This document shows, one piece after another, positions 7,569 through 16,453 of a stretch of DNA of 64,000 bases. The notes beneath the pieces are model-generated. The model was not told the origin of the DNA. It searched no databases and saw only the letters and a list, made by a program, of their open reading frames with translations. The position numbers and the translations under genes are program-made. Location of the stretch: the NCBI RefSeq assembly GCF_029080175.1, contig NZ_JARFJC010000017.1; one strand, written 5' to 3'. This DNA is from Luteipulveratus flavus. GTDB lineage: Bacteria; Actinomycetota; Actinomycetes; Actinomycetales; Dermatophilaceae. How positions within the stretch are numbered: the stretch's first letter is position 1; each line of letters opens with the position of its first letter.

Positions 7569-8827
7569 AAGCCCACGGCCGCGACCGGGACCTGCGCCGC
7601 TCGCATCGCGGTGTCCAGCGCTGCGACCGACCCGTCCGTCACCTCGGTGAGCAGCCCCGCCTGCTGCTGAGCCACCAGGCTGCGTGCCCCGAGGTACGCC
7701 GACGCGAGGGTCTGGGTCGTGAGCCGGACGTCGGGGGTCGCGTCCGTACGGTTCGCTGTGCCCCGGCCCTGCGCGTCCACGACGAGCCGCCACCGGCCAT
7801 GGTTCGCCGGGCAGGCGGCGTCCTCGACCTCCAGCACCACGTCGCACTGCGCCGCGTACCCCCGGGCACCCAACGCCGTCGGCAGGTCGACCAGACGCAC
7901 CCACAGGCTGTCGCTCGTGGCGTCCTGGATGCCCCTCGGACCGCCGGCCCACGCCGCGATCGGGTCGTCGACCGAGCGCCACCGGATCGTCACCGAGGTG
8001 GTGAGGTCGAGGTCGACGAGCCGCCGCAGGAGGGCGAGCTCGGCGGCTGGGGTCCCCACCAGCTCGATGACTCCGACCTCGCCCGCCGCGGAGCCGTTCT
8101 CCCAGTCGAGCTTGCGCCGGAACCACGCGAACCCGACGTCGGTCCCGTCCTGCTGGGCGAGCAGCACCCGCTGGACCTCCCGCTCGCGCACACTCGCCGG
8201 TGAGTCGACGGTGAAGCGCGTGTAGAGGCGTTCCTCGCGGACGACGGCGCCGAGACGGTCGGCGCCGACGCGCAGCGACACCTCCCGCATCCGGGCCGGT
8301 ACCCCCGGGTCGGCGGCGTCGGTGAGCCGCGTGCGGAGAGCACTCGCGGCGTCCTCGAGGCCGGGTGCCGTGAGCCTCGCGCCGCGGCTCAGGCGCAGGG
8401 TGCACTCCCAGGAGGCGACGCCGTACCCGTGCCGGCCGTAGATGGCGGGCTCGCTCGCCTTCAGCACCGACAGGCCGGACCAGTCGCCGTCGCCGACGCG
8501 GGAGAAGTGGTCGCGCAGCATCGCGGTGAGGACGCCGCGGCGTCGCTCGTCGGGGTGGACGCCCACCCAGGTGAGCCCGGCGACGGGGACCTGCCGCAGC
8601 GTGCCGAGCGGCCCCGGAACGGTCAGCTCCAGCGGGTAGACGCCGTACACGCCGGCGTACGTGCGCTCGTCGGCCCCGTCGACCTCGGCGCCGAACATGC
8701 TGTTCTCGCCGAAGCCGGCCAGCAGCTGCTCGGTGGTCGCGACGGGCGGCTCGTCGAACCACACCAGCAGGTCGGTGTTCAGGTAACGCTCGGGGTCGCT
8801 CGCGGGTCCCACCCGCACATCAGCCAT
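7565..8827 (-). CDS. eis: Eis-like GNAT N-acetyltransferase
   Basis: The 420-residue protein has the Eis layout: an N-terminal GNAT domain with the acetyl-CoA loop (VHPDERRRGVLTAML, near 115), a second degenerate GNAT region, and a C-terminal SCP2-like domain. IYGRHGYG carries the Tyr that acts as general acid in characterised Eis proteins. The chain ends in Phe (AAVGF), and in Mycobacterium Eis the terminal Phe carboxylate is catalytic, so the active-site features look intact. Characterised relatives acetylate aminoglycosides or protein lysines; the physiological substrate here is unknown. It lies between menD (convergent, 4-base overlap) and menF (same strand, 48 bases) with no obvious metabolic link. 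Confidence 0.88.
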   Translation of the reverse strand: MADVRVGPASDPERYLNTDLLVWFDEPPVATTEQLLAGFGENSMFGAEVDGADERTYAGVYGVYPLELTVPGPLGTLRQVPVAGLTWVGVHPDERRRGVLTAMLRDHFSRVGDGDWSGLSVLKASEPAIYGRHGYGVASWECTLRLSRGARLTAPGLEDAASALRTRLTDAADPGVPARMREVSLRVGADRLGAVVREERLYTRFTVDSPASVREREVQRVLLAQQDGTDVGFAWFRRKLDWENGSAAGEVGVIELVGTPAAELALLRRLVDLDLTTSVTIRWRSVDDPIAAWAGGPRGIQDATSDSLWVRLVDLPTALGARGYAAQCDVVLEVEDAACPANHGRWRLVVDAQGRGTANRTDATPDVRLTTQTLASAYLGARSLVAQQQAGLLTEVTDGSVAALDTAMRAAQVPVAAVGF

Positions 8828-8875
8828 ACGGCCGAGTCAATCGCCGTACGCCGCCGGCGGCAATCGAGTTCGCGG

Positions 8876-10174
8876 TCAGTCGTCGGCGAGGGCGTGCCGC
8901 ATCGGGAGCAGCTTGGCCTCCGACTCGGCCAGCTCGGCGTCCGGGTCGGAGCCGGCCACGATGCCGCACCCGGCGAAAAGCCTGATACGAGAGGGGTTCT
9001 CGGCGTCGACCTGGCCGCAGCGCAGGGCGATGCCCCACTCGCCGTCGCCGTTGCCGTCCATCCAGCCGACCGGCCCGGCGTACCGGCCGCGGTCCATCCG
9101 CTCCAGGTCGTCGATGACCTCGGCGGCCGTGACCGTGGGCGTGCCGCACACGGCGGCGGACGGGTGCAGCGACTCGGCGAGGGTCAGCGACGAGACCTCG
9201 TCGGCGAGGACGCCCGCGACGTCGGTCGCCAGGTGCATGACGTTCGGCAGGTGGAGCACGAACGGCGCCTCGGGGACGTTCATCGACCGGCAGTGCGGAC
9301 GCAGCGCGTCGGCCACTGAGCGAACGGCGTACTCGTGCTCCTCCAGGTCCTTGGACGACCGGGCGAGCTTGGCCGCGAGGGCGAGGTCGTGCTCGTCGTC
9401 GCCGGTGCGCCGGATCGTGCCGGCCAGGATGCGTGAGTGCACGAGGCCCTTCTCGCGGCGGACCAGCAGCTCGGGAGTGGCGCCGGTCAGACCGTCGACG
9501 GCGAAGGTCCAGGTGTTGGCGTAGCTGGACGCCAGGCGCGACAGCAGCCAGCGGGCGTCGAGCGGTGCGCTCGCCACGACGTCGACGTCCCGGGCGAGGA
9601 CCACCTTGTCGACGTCACCGCCCTGGATGCGCCGGACGGCGGCGTCGACGGCCTCCGACCACTGCGCGCCGGTGAGCGCGCCGTCGGCGTACGTCACGTC
9701 CGTGGGGGCGACCGGTGCGGGCTGCGCCGAGAGGCGCGCGGGGGCCGGGATCTCACCGGCCGAGCTGATGGTGGTGACCCAGGAGACCCCGTCCCGCCGG
9801 CCGACCACGACCTGGGGGACGACGAGGCTCGCGCCGGCGGCGGAGGTGCTGCGGAAGGCGAACGAGCCGAACGCGACCGGACCCGTGCCGGGGCGGCGGA
9901 CGTCGTCGCGCACGACCGCCCGGCCGGCGACGTCCCGCCACCAGCGGGAGGCTCGCTCGAACCGGTCCCGGCCGGTGGTGTGCACCGCGGCCGCCCGTCC
10001 CCAGCCGACCATGCCGTCGCCGTCGCGGATCCAGGACATCAGGTCCTGCGGCGCCGCGTCACGGGGGAGCAGGTCGATCAGATCCCCCGGATCGGCGACC
10101 TGGCGGGTGCGCGCGACCAGGAGGGGGAGTGGCGATGGGGGAGCCGCCGGTTCTGAGGTCACGAGGGCACACAT
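8876..10174 (-). CDS. menF: Isochorismate synthase
   Basis: Converts chorismate to isochorismate, the first committed step toward menaquinone (or salicylate-type siderophores). The 432-residue protein carries the chorismate-binding fold in its C-terminal two thirds: VDKVVLARD, then the active-site segment SRILAGTIRRTGDD, KDLEEHEYAVRSV, HPSAAVCGTPT, ERMDRGRYAGPVGW and the Mg-binding FAGCGIVAGSDPDAELAE. Nearby menD and menG favour the menaquinone role, and no siderophore genes are in view. The start is ATG at 10174; a GTG four codons later is also possible. It is divergent from menG across a 90-base spacer. The open frame extending further upstream is a shadow of menG. Confidence 0.93.
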   Translation of the reverse strand: MCALVTSEPAAPPSPLPLLVARTRQVADPGDLIDLLPRDAAPQDLMSWIRDGDGMVGWGRAAAVHTTGRDRFERASRWWRDVAGRAVVRDDVRRPGTGPVAFGSFAFRSTSAAGASLVVPQVVVGRRDGVSWVTTISSAGEIPAPARLSAQPAPVAPTDVTYADGALTGAQWSEAVDAAVRRIQGGDVDKVVLARDVDVVASAPLDARWLLSRLASSYANTWTFAVDGLTGATPELLVRREKGLVHSRILAGTIRRTGDDEHDLALAAKLARSSKDLEEHEYAVRSVADALRPHCRSMNVPEAPFVLHLPNVMHLATDVAGVLADEVSSLTLAESLHPSAAVCGTPTVTAAEVIDDLERMDRGRYAGPVGWMDGNGDGEWGIALRCGQVDAENPSRIRLFAGCGIVAGSDPDAELAESEAKLLPMRHALADD

Positions 10175-10264
10175 TAGGCGACGACTCCGGGTGCCGCCCT
10201 CCCTCTCAGGTGTGGCATCGGCCTCCCCGAGGTGGCGCACAGGTGGTGGTGGAGGATGACGTGC
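10175..10264. promoter_or_regulatory. Divergent intergenic spacer between menF and menG
   Basis: This 90-base spacer must hold promoter or leader sequences for both genes. For menG, GGAGG at 10251-10255 is a strong ribosome-binding site 9 bases before the ATG. For menF a weaker GGAG lies before the ATG at 10174. I see no convincing -35/-10 pair. Confidence 0.4.
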
Positions 10265-10960
10265 ATGAACCGCGCCAGCCTCGACAAGCGTCCTGCGGAC
10301 GTCGCCCGGATGTTCGACGACGTGGCGGCTCGCTACGACCTCACCAACGACGTCCTGTCGATGGGCCAGGACCGACGCTGGCGTCGGCTCGTGCACGAGG
10401 CGGTCGCCCCGGCGGCCGGGGAGCGGGTGCTGGACATCGCCGCCGGTACGGGCACGAGCAGCCAGCCGTTCCACCTCGACGGGGTGCACGTCGTCCCCGC
10501 GGACTTCTCGATCGGCATGCTGCGCCAGGGCAAGAAGCAGCTGCCGCACCTGCCGTTCACCGCCGCCGACGCGATGCGGCTGCCGTTCGCGGACGACGCG
10601 TTCGACGCGGTCACGATGTCCTTCGGCCTGCGCAACGTGGTCGACCCCGTCGGTGCCCTGCGCGAGTTCGGCCGGGTCACCCGGCCCGGTGGCCGGGTCG
10701 TGATCTGCGAGTTCTCCACGCCCACCCACCCGGCCTTCCGCAAGGTCTACAGCGAGTACCTGATGCGCTCGCTGCCGCGCATCGCGAGCCGCACCGGCTC
10801 CAACGCCGAGTCCTACGTCTACCTGGCCGAGTCGATCCGTGACTGGCCGGACCAGCAGGGGATGGCGGACCGGCTCCGGGACGCCGGCTGGTCGCGTCCG
10901 GAGTGGCGCAACCTCTCCGGCGGGGTGGTGGCGCTGCACCGCGCCGTCCAGGCGGCGTGA
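10265..10960 (+). CDS. menG: Demethylmenaquinone C-methyltransferase
   Basis: The last step of menaquinone synthesis: SAM-dependent C-methylation of demethylmenaquinone at the membrane surface (the MenG/UbiE family). The 231-residue protein has the SAM site VLDIAAGTGTSS (near 55), the acidic post-motif VPADFSIGML, the family motif MSFGLRNV and the UbiE signature RVTRPGGRVVICEFSTP. ATG at 10265 is placed 9 bases after GGAGG; the ATG at 10256 is too close to that site. About 115 bases separate it from the menJ-nuo operon. Confidence 0.95.
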   Translation: MNRASLDKRPADVARMFDDVAARYDLTNDVLSMGQDRRWRRLVHEAVAPAAGERVLDIAAGTGTSSQPFHLDGVHVVPADFSIGMLRQGKKQLPHLPFTAADAMRLPFADDAFDAVTMSFGLRNVVDPVGALREFGRVTRPGGRVVICEFSTPTHPAFRKVYSEYLMRSLPRIASRTGSNAESYVYLAESIRDWPDQQGMADRLRDAGWSRPEWRNLSGGVVALHRAVQAA

Positions 10961-11041
10961 GCGATCTCACCGCGCCGCGCTCACGAGGTTAGGTCGTCCT
11001 CAGTACGGGGGTGTTGACGATCGGGCCTAAGGTGGGGGAGT

Positions 11042-11059
11042 TCGTGAAGAGAATCACAA
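11042..11059 (+). promoter_or_regulatory. Rex-operator-like palindrome upstream of menJ-nuo
   Basis: TCGTGAA GAGA ATCACAA differs from the actinomycete Rex consensus (TTGTGAA, 4-base centre, TTCACAA) at only two of the 14 half-site positions. It ends 16 bases before the GTG start of menJ, where a bound repressor would block transcription start. Rex is the NADH-sensing repressor known to control nuo in Streptomyces. Assignment rests on the sequence match only; no rex gene is in the window. Confidence 0.6.
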
Positions 11060-11075
11060 GCGCAAGGACGCGAAC

Positions 11076-12389
11076 GTGAGCCAGCACACCCCCGCTTCAC
11101 CCTCCGAGGAGACCGCGGACGTCATCGTCGTCGGTGCCGGTCCGGGCGGTTCCGCCACTGCCGCGTACCTGGCCATGTCCGGCCTGGACGTCCTGCTGCT
11201 GGAGAAGACGGCCTTCCCCCGCGAGAAGGTCTGCGGCGACGGCCTCACCCCGCGCGCGGTGCGCGAGCTCATCACGCTCGGCATCCCCACCCCCGAGTCC
11301 GAGGGCTGGATCCGCAACAAGGGTCTGCGCATCGTCGGCGGCGGCATGCGCCTGCAGCTGGACTGGCCGGACCTGTCGACCTTCCCGCCGTACGGCCTGG
11401 TCCGCACCCGGCAGGACTTCGACGACATCCTCGCCCAGCACGCGGTCAAGCACGGCGCCCGGCTGCGGGAGCGCACCAACGTCACCGGCGCGATCCGGGA
11501 CGACGCGACCGGTCGGATCACCGGTGTCACCGCCAAGGAGATGGACGAGCGCGGGCGGGCCACCGGCCGGGTGCTGCGCTACGACGCACCGTTGGTCATC
11601 GCCGCCGACGGCAACTCCTCGCGGCTCTCGCTCGCGATGGGCCGCGAGAAGCGCGAGGACCGCCCGATGGGTGTGGCCGTGCGGACGTACTACACCAGCC
11701 CGCGGCACGACGACGACTACCTGGAGTCCTGGCTGGAGCTGTGGTCCAAGGACGCCCAGGGCAAGGACGTCCTGCTGCCCGGGTACGGGTGGATCTTCGG
11801 TGTCGGCGACGGCACCAGCAACGTCGGCCTCGGCATCCTCAACACCTCCAGCGCCTTCGGCAAGACCGACTACAAGGACGTCATGCGTCGCTGGGTCGCG
11901 ACGATGCCGCAGGAGTGGACGTACAGCGACGAGACCATGGTCGGCGACATCCGCGGCGCCGCGCTGCCGATGGGCTTCAACCGCCAGCCGCACTACGCCG
12001 ACGGGCTGCTGCTGGTCGGTGACGCCGGCGGCATGGTCAACCCGTTCAACGGCGAGGGCATCGCCTACGCGATGGAGTCCGGCCGCCTGGCCGCCGAGGT
12101 CGTCGCGCAGGCGTTCGCGCGCGCCGACGACGCCGGCCGCGAGCGGGTCCTGCAGGGCTACCCGGCCGTGATGAAGAACGCGCTCGGCGGGTACTACACG
12201 CTCGGGCGGCACTTCGCGAAGGTCATCGGCTACCCCGAGGTCATGCGACTTGCGGTGAAGTACGGACTTCCGCGAGAGACGATGATGAAGTACGTGCTGA
12301 AGGTGATGGCCAACCTGTCCGAGCCGCACGGCGGTTCGGCAGGCGACCGGTTGCTCAACGCCCTGTCCCGGATCGCCCCCGCGGCCTGA
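11076..12389 (+). CDS. menJ: Geranylgeranyl reductase-family FAD oxidoreductase, probable menaquinone reductase MenJ
   Basis: A flavoprotein that in mycobacteria (MenJ) saturates one isoprene unit of the menaquinone side chain. The 437-residue protein has the Rossmann FAD motif VIVVGAGPGGSATAAYLA near residue 15, the family motif EKTAFPREKVCGDGLTPR (near 45-60), a second FAD contact in LLVGDAGGMVNPFNGEGIAYAMESG, and a C-terminal helical region. The start is GTG at 11076. Only 65 bases separate it from nuoA on the same strand, so it probably leads the complex I operon. Menaquinone genes lie just upstream, which favours MenJ over an archaeal-type lipid or chlorophyll role. Confidence 0.88.
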   Translation: MSQHTPASPSEETADVIVVGAGPGGSATAAYLAMSGLDVLLLEKTAFPREKVCGDGLTPRAVRELITLGIPTPESEGWIRNKGLRIVGGGMRLQLDWPDLSTFPPYGLVRTRQDFDDILAQHAVKHGARLRERTNVTGAIRDDATGRITGVTAKEMDERGRATGRVLRYDAPLVIAADGNSSRLSLAMGREKREDRPMGVAVRTYYTSPRHDDDYLESWLELWSKDAQGKDVLLPGYGWIFGVGDGTSNVGLGILNTSSAFGKTDYKDVMRRWVATMPQEWTYSDETMVGDIRGAALPMGFNRQPHYADGLLLVGDAGGMVNPFNGEGIAYAMESGRLAAEVVAQAFARADDAGRERVLQGYPAVMKNALGGYYTLGRHFAKVIGYPEVMRLAVKYGLPRETMMKYVLKVMANLSEPHGGSAGDRLLNALSRIAPAA

Positions 12390-12454
12390 GACATGGGTAC
12401 CGCCACGACGAGTACGACGCGCCGCACCGTCGGCGTACGGAAGGAGCCTGCGAA

Positions 12455-12829
12455 GTGAACGGGCTGACGTCCTACTCCTACGCCCCGTTGCTGTTCTTCG
12501 CGGCGATCGGCGCCGGGTTCGCGGTGTTCTCCGTCGCCGCCGGTGCCCTCGCGGGGCCCAAGCGCTACAACCGCGCCAAGCTCGAGGCGTACGAGTGCGG
12601 CATCCAGCCGAGCCCGCACGCCGAGGGCGGCGGCCGGGTGCCGATCAAGTACTACCTGACGGCGATGCTGTTCATCATCTTCGACATCGAGTCGGTGTTC
12701 CTCTACCCGTTCGCGGTCGCGTTCGAGCAGATGGGGCTGTTCGCCCTCGTCGAGATGGTGCTGTTCATCCTCACCGTCTTCGTGGCGTACGCGTACGTGT
12801 GGCGTCGCGGCGGCCTGGAGTGGGACTGA
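12455..12829 (+). CDS. nuoA: NADH-quinone oxidoreductase subunit A
   Basis: A small membrane-arm subunit next to the quinone cavity. The 124 residues form three hydrophobic helices (about 8-30, 65-88, 93-115). The conserved loop carries the acidic/Cys motif KLEAYECGIQP and the helix motif FIIFDIESVFLYP. The start is GTG at 12455 with GGAAGGAG upstream. It is the first of fourteen nuo genes in the canonical A-to-N order. Confidence 0.97.
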   Translation: MNGLTSYSYAPLLFFAAIGAGFAVFSVAAGALAGPKRYNRAKLEAYECGIQPSPHAEGGGRVPIKYYLTAMLFIIFDIESVFLYPFAVAFEQMGLFALVEMVLFILTVFVAYAYVWRRGGLEWD

Positions 12830-12868
12830 CGATGAACGGCCACAAGGACTTCGGAAGGAGCTGCTGAG

Positions 12869-13423
12869 ATGGGTATCGAGGAGAAGCTCCCCGCGGGCTT
12901 CCTGCTGACCACGGTCGAGCAGATCGCGGGTTACATGCGCAAGAGCTCGGTGTGGCCGGCGACGTTCGGTCTCGCCTGCTGCGCGATCGAGATGATGGCT
13001 GTCGGCACGCCCGACTACGACATCGCCCGGTTCGGCATGGAGCGCTTCAGCGCGACTCCGCGCCAGGCCGACCTGATGATCGTCGCCGGCCGGGTCAGCC
13101 AGAAGATGGCGCCGGTCGTGCGTCAGGTGTACGACCAGATGCCCGAGCCCAAGTGGGTCATCTCGATGGGCGTGTGCGCCAGCTCCGGCGGCATGTTCAA
13201 CAACTACGCGATCGTCCAGGGCGTGGACCACATCATCCCGGTCGACGTGTACCTGCCGGGTTGCCCGCCGCGTCCGCAGATGCTGCTGAACGCGATCCTG
13301 GAGCTGCACGACCAGATCCAGAACAGCAAGCTCGGCGTCAACCGGGTGTACGCGGCCCGCGCGGCCGAGAAGGCCGCGCTCGAGGCGACGCCGACCCACG
13401 CGATGAAGGGACTGCTCGCGTGA
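12869..13423 (+). CDS. nuoB: NADH-quinone oxidoreductase subunit B
   Basis: Carries the terminal [4Fe-4S] cluster N2, which passes electrons to quinone. Within 184 residues all four ligands are present: the double Cys of GLACCAIEMM, the Cys of MGVCASSGG and that of VYLPGCPPRP. ATG at 12869 has AAGGAG upstream. It is separated from nuoA by 39 bases, which contain an 11-codon open frame (12832-12867) whose end includes the ribosome-binding site; this may only be chance or a coupling device. It overlaps nuoC by 4 bases. Confidence 0.97.
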   Translation: MGIEEKLPAGFLLTTVEQIAGYMRKSSVWPATFGLACCAIEMMAVGTPDYDIARFGMERFSATPRQADLMIVAGRVSQKMAPVVRQVYDQMPEPKWVISMGVCASSGGMFNNYAIVQGVDHIIPVDVYLPGCPPRPQMLLNAILELHDQIQNSKLGVNRVYAARAAEKAALEATPTHAMKGLLA

Positions 13424-14355
13424 GCGACGACGGCAAGGACTCGCGCGACGAGCCCGAGAGCAAGGTCACCGAGGAGAAGGCGGCCCAGCCGGAGACGAAG
13501 GCCGACGAGGCCAAGTCCGCCGACGTCCCGGCCACCGACGCCAAGGGCTCGCAGAGCCCCACGGACAAGCCCGTGGCGGGCGACCCCGCGACCGGTCCGG
13601 TCAAGGACCCCGCGCTCGCGCCGGAGAAGTCGCTCACCGAGGCCGCCCAGGAGGGCGCCGTCCTCCCGCAGGAGCAGCTGGACACCGAGCCGGTCGTCAT
13701 CGCGCAGCGGCAGGGCATGTTCGGCCCGTCGCTCGGCAACGACACCACGGGCTACGGCGGGCTCAAGCGGCCGGTGCTGTTCCCCGGCAGCTCGCCCAAG
13801 CCGTACGGCGGCTGGTTCGACCGGCTGACCGACGACCTGACCGGTGCACTGGAGCGGACCGGAGGGGCCTCGTACGACGACGCGGTCGAGCGGGTGGTCG
13901 TCGACCGCGGCGAGCTGACGCTGTTCGTGCGACGCGAGCACCTGCTCGGGATCGCGCGGATGCTGCGCGACGAGCCGAGCCTGCGCTTCGAGATGTGCAT
14001 GAGTGTCTCCGGCGTGCACTACCCGCAGGAGACCGGCGCCGAGCTGCACGCGGTCTACCACTTCCTGTCGGTCACGCACGGCAGCCGCCGTGTCCGGGTC
14101 GAGGTCACCTGCCCCGACACCGACCGGCACATCCCCTCCGTCGTGAGCGTCTACCCCGGGGCCGACTGGCACGAGCGCGAGACCTGGGACATGTTCGGGA
14201 TCGAGTTCGACGGCCACCCGGCCCTCACCCGGATCCTCATGCCCGACGACTGGCCGGGCCACCCGCAACGCAAGGACTACCCGCTCGGCGGCATCCCGGT
14301 GGAGTACAAGGGCGCCACCGTGCCCCCCGCGGACGAGCGGAGGTCGTACAGCTGA
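13420..14355 (+). CDS. nuoC: NADH-quinone oxidoreductase subunit C with a long low-complexity N-terminus
   Basis: A peripheral-arm scaffold subunit that pairs with NuoD. The conserved domain occupies about residues 120-300 of 311, with the signature GADWHERETWDMFGIEF and the C-terminal RILMPDDWPGHPQRKDYPLG. The first 90 or so residues are unusual: rich in Ala, Lys, Glu, Asp and Pro, with no predicted fold and no counterpart in the 177-residue second NuoC at 49811. The GTG at 13420 overlaps the nuoB stop by 4 bases, supporting the long form. No better start lies close to the domain. The extension is probably disordered. Confidence 0.94.
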   Translation: MSDDGKDSRDEPESKVTEEKAAQPETKADEAKSADVPATDAKGSQSPTDKPVAGDPATGPVKDPALAPEKSLTEAAQEGAVLPQEQLDTEPVVIAQRQGMFGPSLGNDTTGYGGLKRPVLFPGSSPKPYGGWFDRLTDDLTGALERTGGASYDDAVERVVVDRGELTLFVRREHLLGIARMLRDEPSLRFEMCMSVSGVHYPQETGAELHAVYHFLSVTHGSRRVRVEVTCPDTDRHIPSVVSVYPGADWHERETWDMFGIEFDGHPALTRILMPDDWPGHPQRKDYPLGGIPVEYKGATVPPADERRSYS

Positions 14356-15704
14356 TGTCGACACAGGCAACGAACGACGTGTACGGGGCGGCGACCCCGG
14401 GCGACGCCGAGGGCGCACCGGTCATCAACGCCTTCGGCGGTGACTGGGACGACGTGTCGCAGGAGGCGGCCGCACTCCACGAGGAGCGCATCGTCGTCAA
14501 CATGGGTCCGCAGCACCCGTCGACGCACGGCGTGCTCCGGCTCATCCTCGAGCTGGACGGTGAGACGGTCACCGAGGCCCGCGCGGGCATCGGCTACCTC
14601 CACACCGGCATCGAGAAGAACATGGAGTACCGCACCTGGACCCAGGGCGTGACGTTCTGCACCCGCATGGACTACGTCATGCCGCTGTTCAACGAGGCCG
14701 TCTACTGCCTCGCGGTCGAGAAGGCGCTCGGCATCACCGAGCAGGTCCCGGAGCGCGCCCAGGTCATCCGCGTGCTGATGATGGAGCTCAACCGCATCAC
14801 CTCCCACCTGGTCGCCCTCGCGACCGGTGGCATGGAGATGGGCGCCACCACCGTGATGACGATCGGCTTCCGCGAGCGCGAGCGCATCCTGTCGATCTTC
14901 GAGATGGTCACCGGCCTGCGGATGAACAACGCCTACATCCGTCCCGGCGGCGTCGCGCAGGATCTCCCGGCCGGGTGCATCGACCAGCTCCGCGAGACGA
15001 TCCCGCTGGTGCGCAAGGGGATCGGCGAGCTCGAGAAGCTCCTCATGGAGAACCCCATCCTCAAGGGCCGCACGGTCGACGTCGGCTACCTCGACCTCAC
15101 CGGCTGCATCGCGCTCGGCCTCACCGGCCCGGTGCTGCGCTCCACCGGCCTGCCGCACGACCTGCGCAAGTCGGACCCGTACTGCGGGTACGAGACGTAC
15201 GACTTCGAGGTGCCGGTCACCGACACGTGCGACGCGTACGGCCGGCTGAAGCTGCGCGTCGAGGAGATGCACGAGTCGCTGAAGATCGCCGAGCAGGCCA
15301 TCGAGCGGCTGGACGCCGGCAGCGGCCCGGTCATGGTCGAGGACAAGAAGATCGCCTGGCCGGCGCAGCTCGCGGTCGGTGCGGACGGGCAGGGCAACAG
15401 CCTGGACCACATCCGCACGATCATGGGCGAGTCGATGGAGTCGCTCATCCACCACTTCAAGCTGGTGACCGAGGGCTTCCGGGTGCCGCCGGGCCAGGCG
15501 TACGCCGCGGTCGAGTCGCCCAAGGGCGAGCTGGGCTGCCACGTCGTCTCCGACGGCGGGACGCGTCCGTACCGCGCGCACTTCCGTGACCCCAGCTTCA
15601 ACAACCTGCAGGCCACGGCCGCGATGGCCGAGGGCGGCGCCGTCGCCGACGTCATCGTCGCGGTGGCCAGCATCGACCCGGTGATGGGAGGGGTTGACCG
15701 CTGA
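14355..15704 (+). CDS. nuoD: NADH-quinone oxidoreductase subunit D
   Basis: A 49-kDa-type subunit that forms the quinone head-group pocket with NuoB. The 449-residue protein shows NMGPQHPSTHGVLRL (the loop with the quinone-contacting His), GYLHTGIEKNMEYR, RPGGVAQDLP and the C-terminal DPVMGGVDR. ATG at 14355 overlaps the nuoC stop by one base. This is the only nuoD in the window, which matters because the second nuo set has none. Confidence 0.97.
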   Translation: MSTQATNDVYGAATPGDAEGAPVINAFGGDWDDVSQEAAALHEERIVVNMGPQHPSTHGVLRLILELDGETVTEARAGIGYLHTGIEKNMEYRTWTQGVTFCTRMDYVMPLFNEAVYCLAVEKALGITEQVPERAQVIRVLMMELNRITSHLVALATGGMEMGATTVMTIGFRERERILSIFEMVTGLRMNNAYIRPGGVAQDLPAGCIDQLRETIPLVRKGIGELEKLLMENPILKGRTVDVGYLDLTGCIALGLTGPVLRSTGLPHDLRKSDPYCGYETYDFEVPVTDTCDAYGRLKLRVEEMHESLKIAEQAIERLDAGSGPVMVEDKKIAWPAQLAVGADGQGNSLDHIRTIMGESMESLIHHFKLVTEGFRVPPGQAYAAVESPKGELGCHVVSDGGTRPYRAHFRDPSFNNLQATAAMAEGGAVADVIVAVASIDPVMGGVDR

Positions 15705-16453
15705 TGAGCGAGAACCACGGGCCACTGCACGTCCAGACGCCGCTGCGGGCCAGCGACGAGCCGTACGACCCGCAGACGCTGGCCGACCTCGTCCGCGACG
15801 CGGAGCTGATCGTCGCGCGCTACCCGCAGAAGCGCTCGGCGCTGCTGCCGCTGCTGCACCTGATCCAAAGCGTCGACGGGTACGTCACCGGGCGCGGCTT
15901 GACGTTCTGCGCCGAGCAGCTCGACCTCACCGAGGCCGAGGTCTCGGGCGTCGCGACGTTCTACACCCAGTACAAGCGCCACCCCAACGGCGAGTACACC
16001 GTCGGCGTCTGCACCAACACGCTGTGCGCGGTCATGGGCGGCGACCTGATCTGGGACACCGTCTCGGAGCACCTGGGCATCGGCCACGACGAGACGACCG
16101 AGGACGGCAAGGTCACCCTCGAGCGCGTCGAGTGCAACGCGGCGTGTGACTACGCGCCCGTCGTGATGGCCAACTGGGAGTTCTTCGACAACCAGACCCC
16201 CGAGTCGACGGTCCAGCTGGTCGAGGACCTGCGCGCGGGCAACGACGTCACGCCGACCCGCGGCGCCACCTCGGTGTGCTCGTTCAAGCAGATGTCGCGC
16301 GTGCTCGCGGGGTTCTCCGACGGCCGCGCGGACGAGGGCGTCGGCGCAGGGCCGGCCTCCCTGGAGGGCCTGCGCATCGCCTCGGGCGAGCAGACGTACA
16401 CCCGTACCGCACCGGCTCCCGCCCCCGAGGCGCCGAAGGAGCAGCAGTCATGA
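15704..16453 (+). CDS. nuoE: NADH-quinone oxidoreductase subunit E
   Basis: The 24-kDa-type NADH-module subunit with [2Fe-2S] cluster N1a. The four Cys ligands appear as CTNTLC (near 103-108) and CNAAC (near 144-148). At 249 residues it is longer than the usual 160-180; the extra sequence is a C-terminal tail rich in Ala, Pro and Glu after about residue 205. ATG at 15704 overlaps the nuoD stop, and its own stop overlaps nuoF by 4 bases. Confidence 0.96.
   Translation: MSENHGPLHVQTPLRASDEPYDPQTLADLVRDAELIVARYPQKRSALLPLLHLIQSVDGYVTGRGLTFCAEQLDLTEAEVSGVATFYTQYKRHPNGEYTVGVCTNTLCAVMGGDLIWDTVSEHLGIGHDETTEDGKVTLERVECNAACDYAPVVMANWEFFDNQTPESTVQLVEDLRAGNDVTPTRGATSVCSFKQMSRVLAGFSDGRADEGVGAGPASLEGLRIASGEQTYTRTAPAPAPEAPKEQQS

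Noticed and set aside
12832..12867. An 11-codon peptide gene between nuoA and nuoB
   Set aside because: It spans the nuoB ribosome-binding site and has no ribosome-binding site of its own. It is most likely chance, though coupling cannot be excluded.
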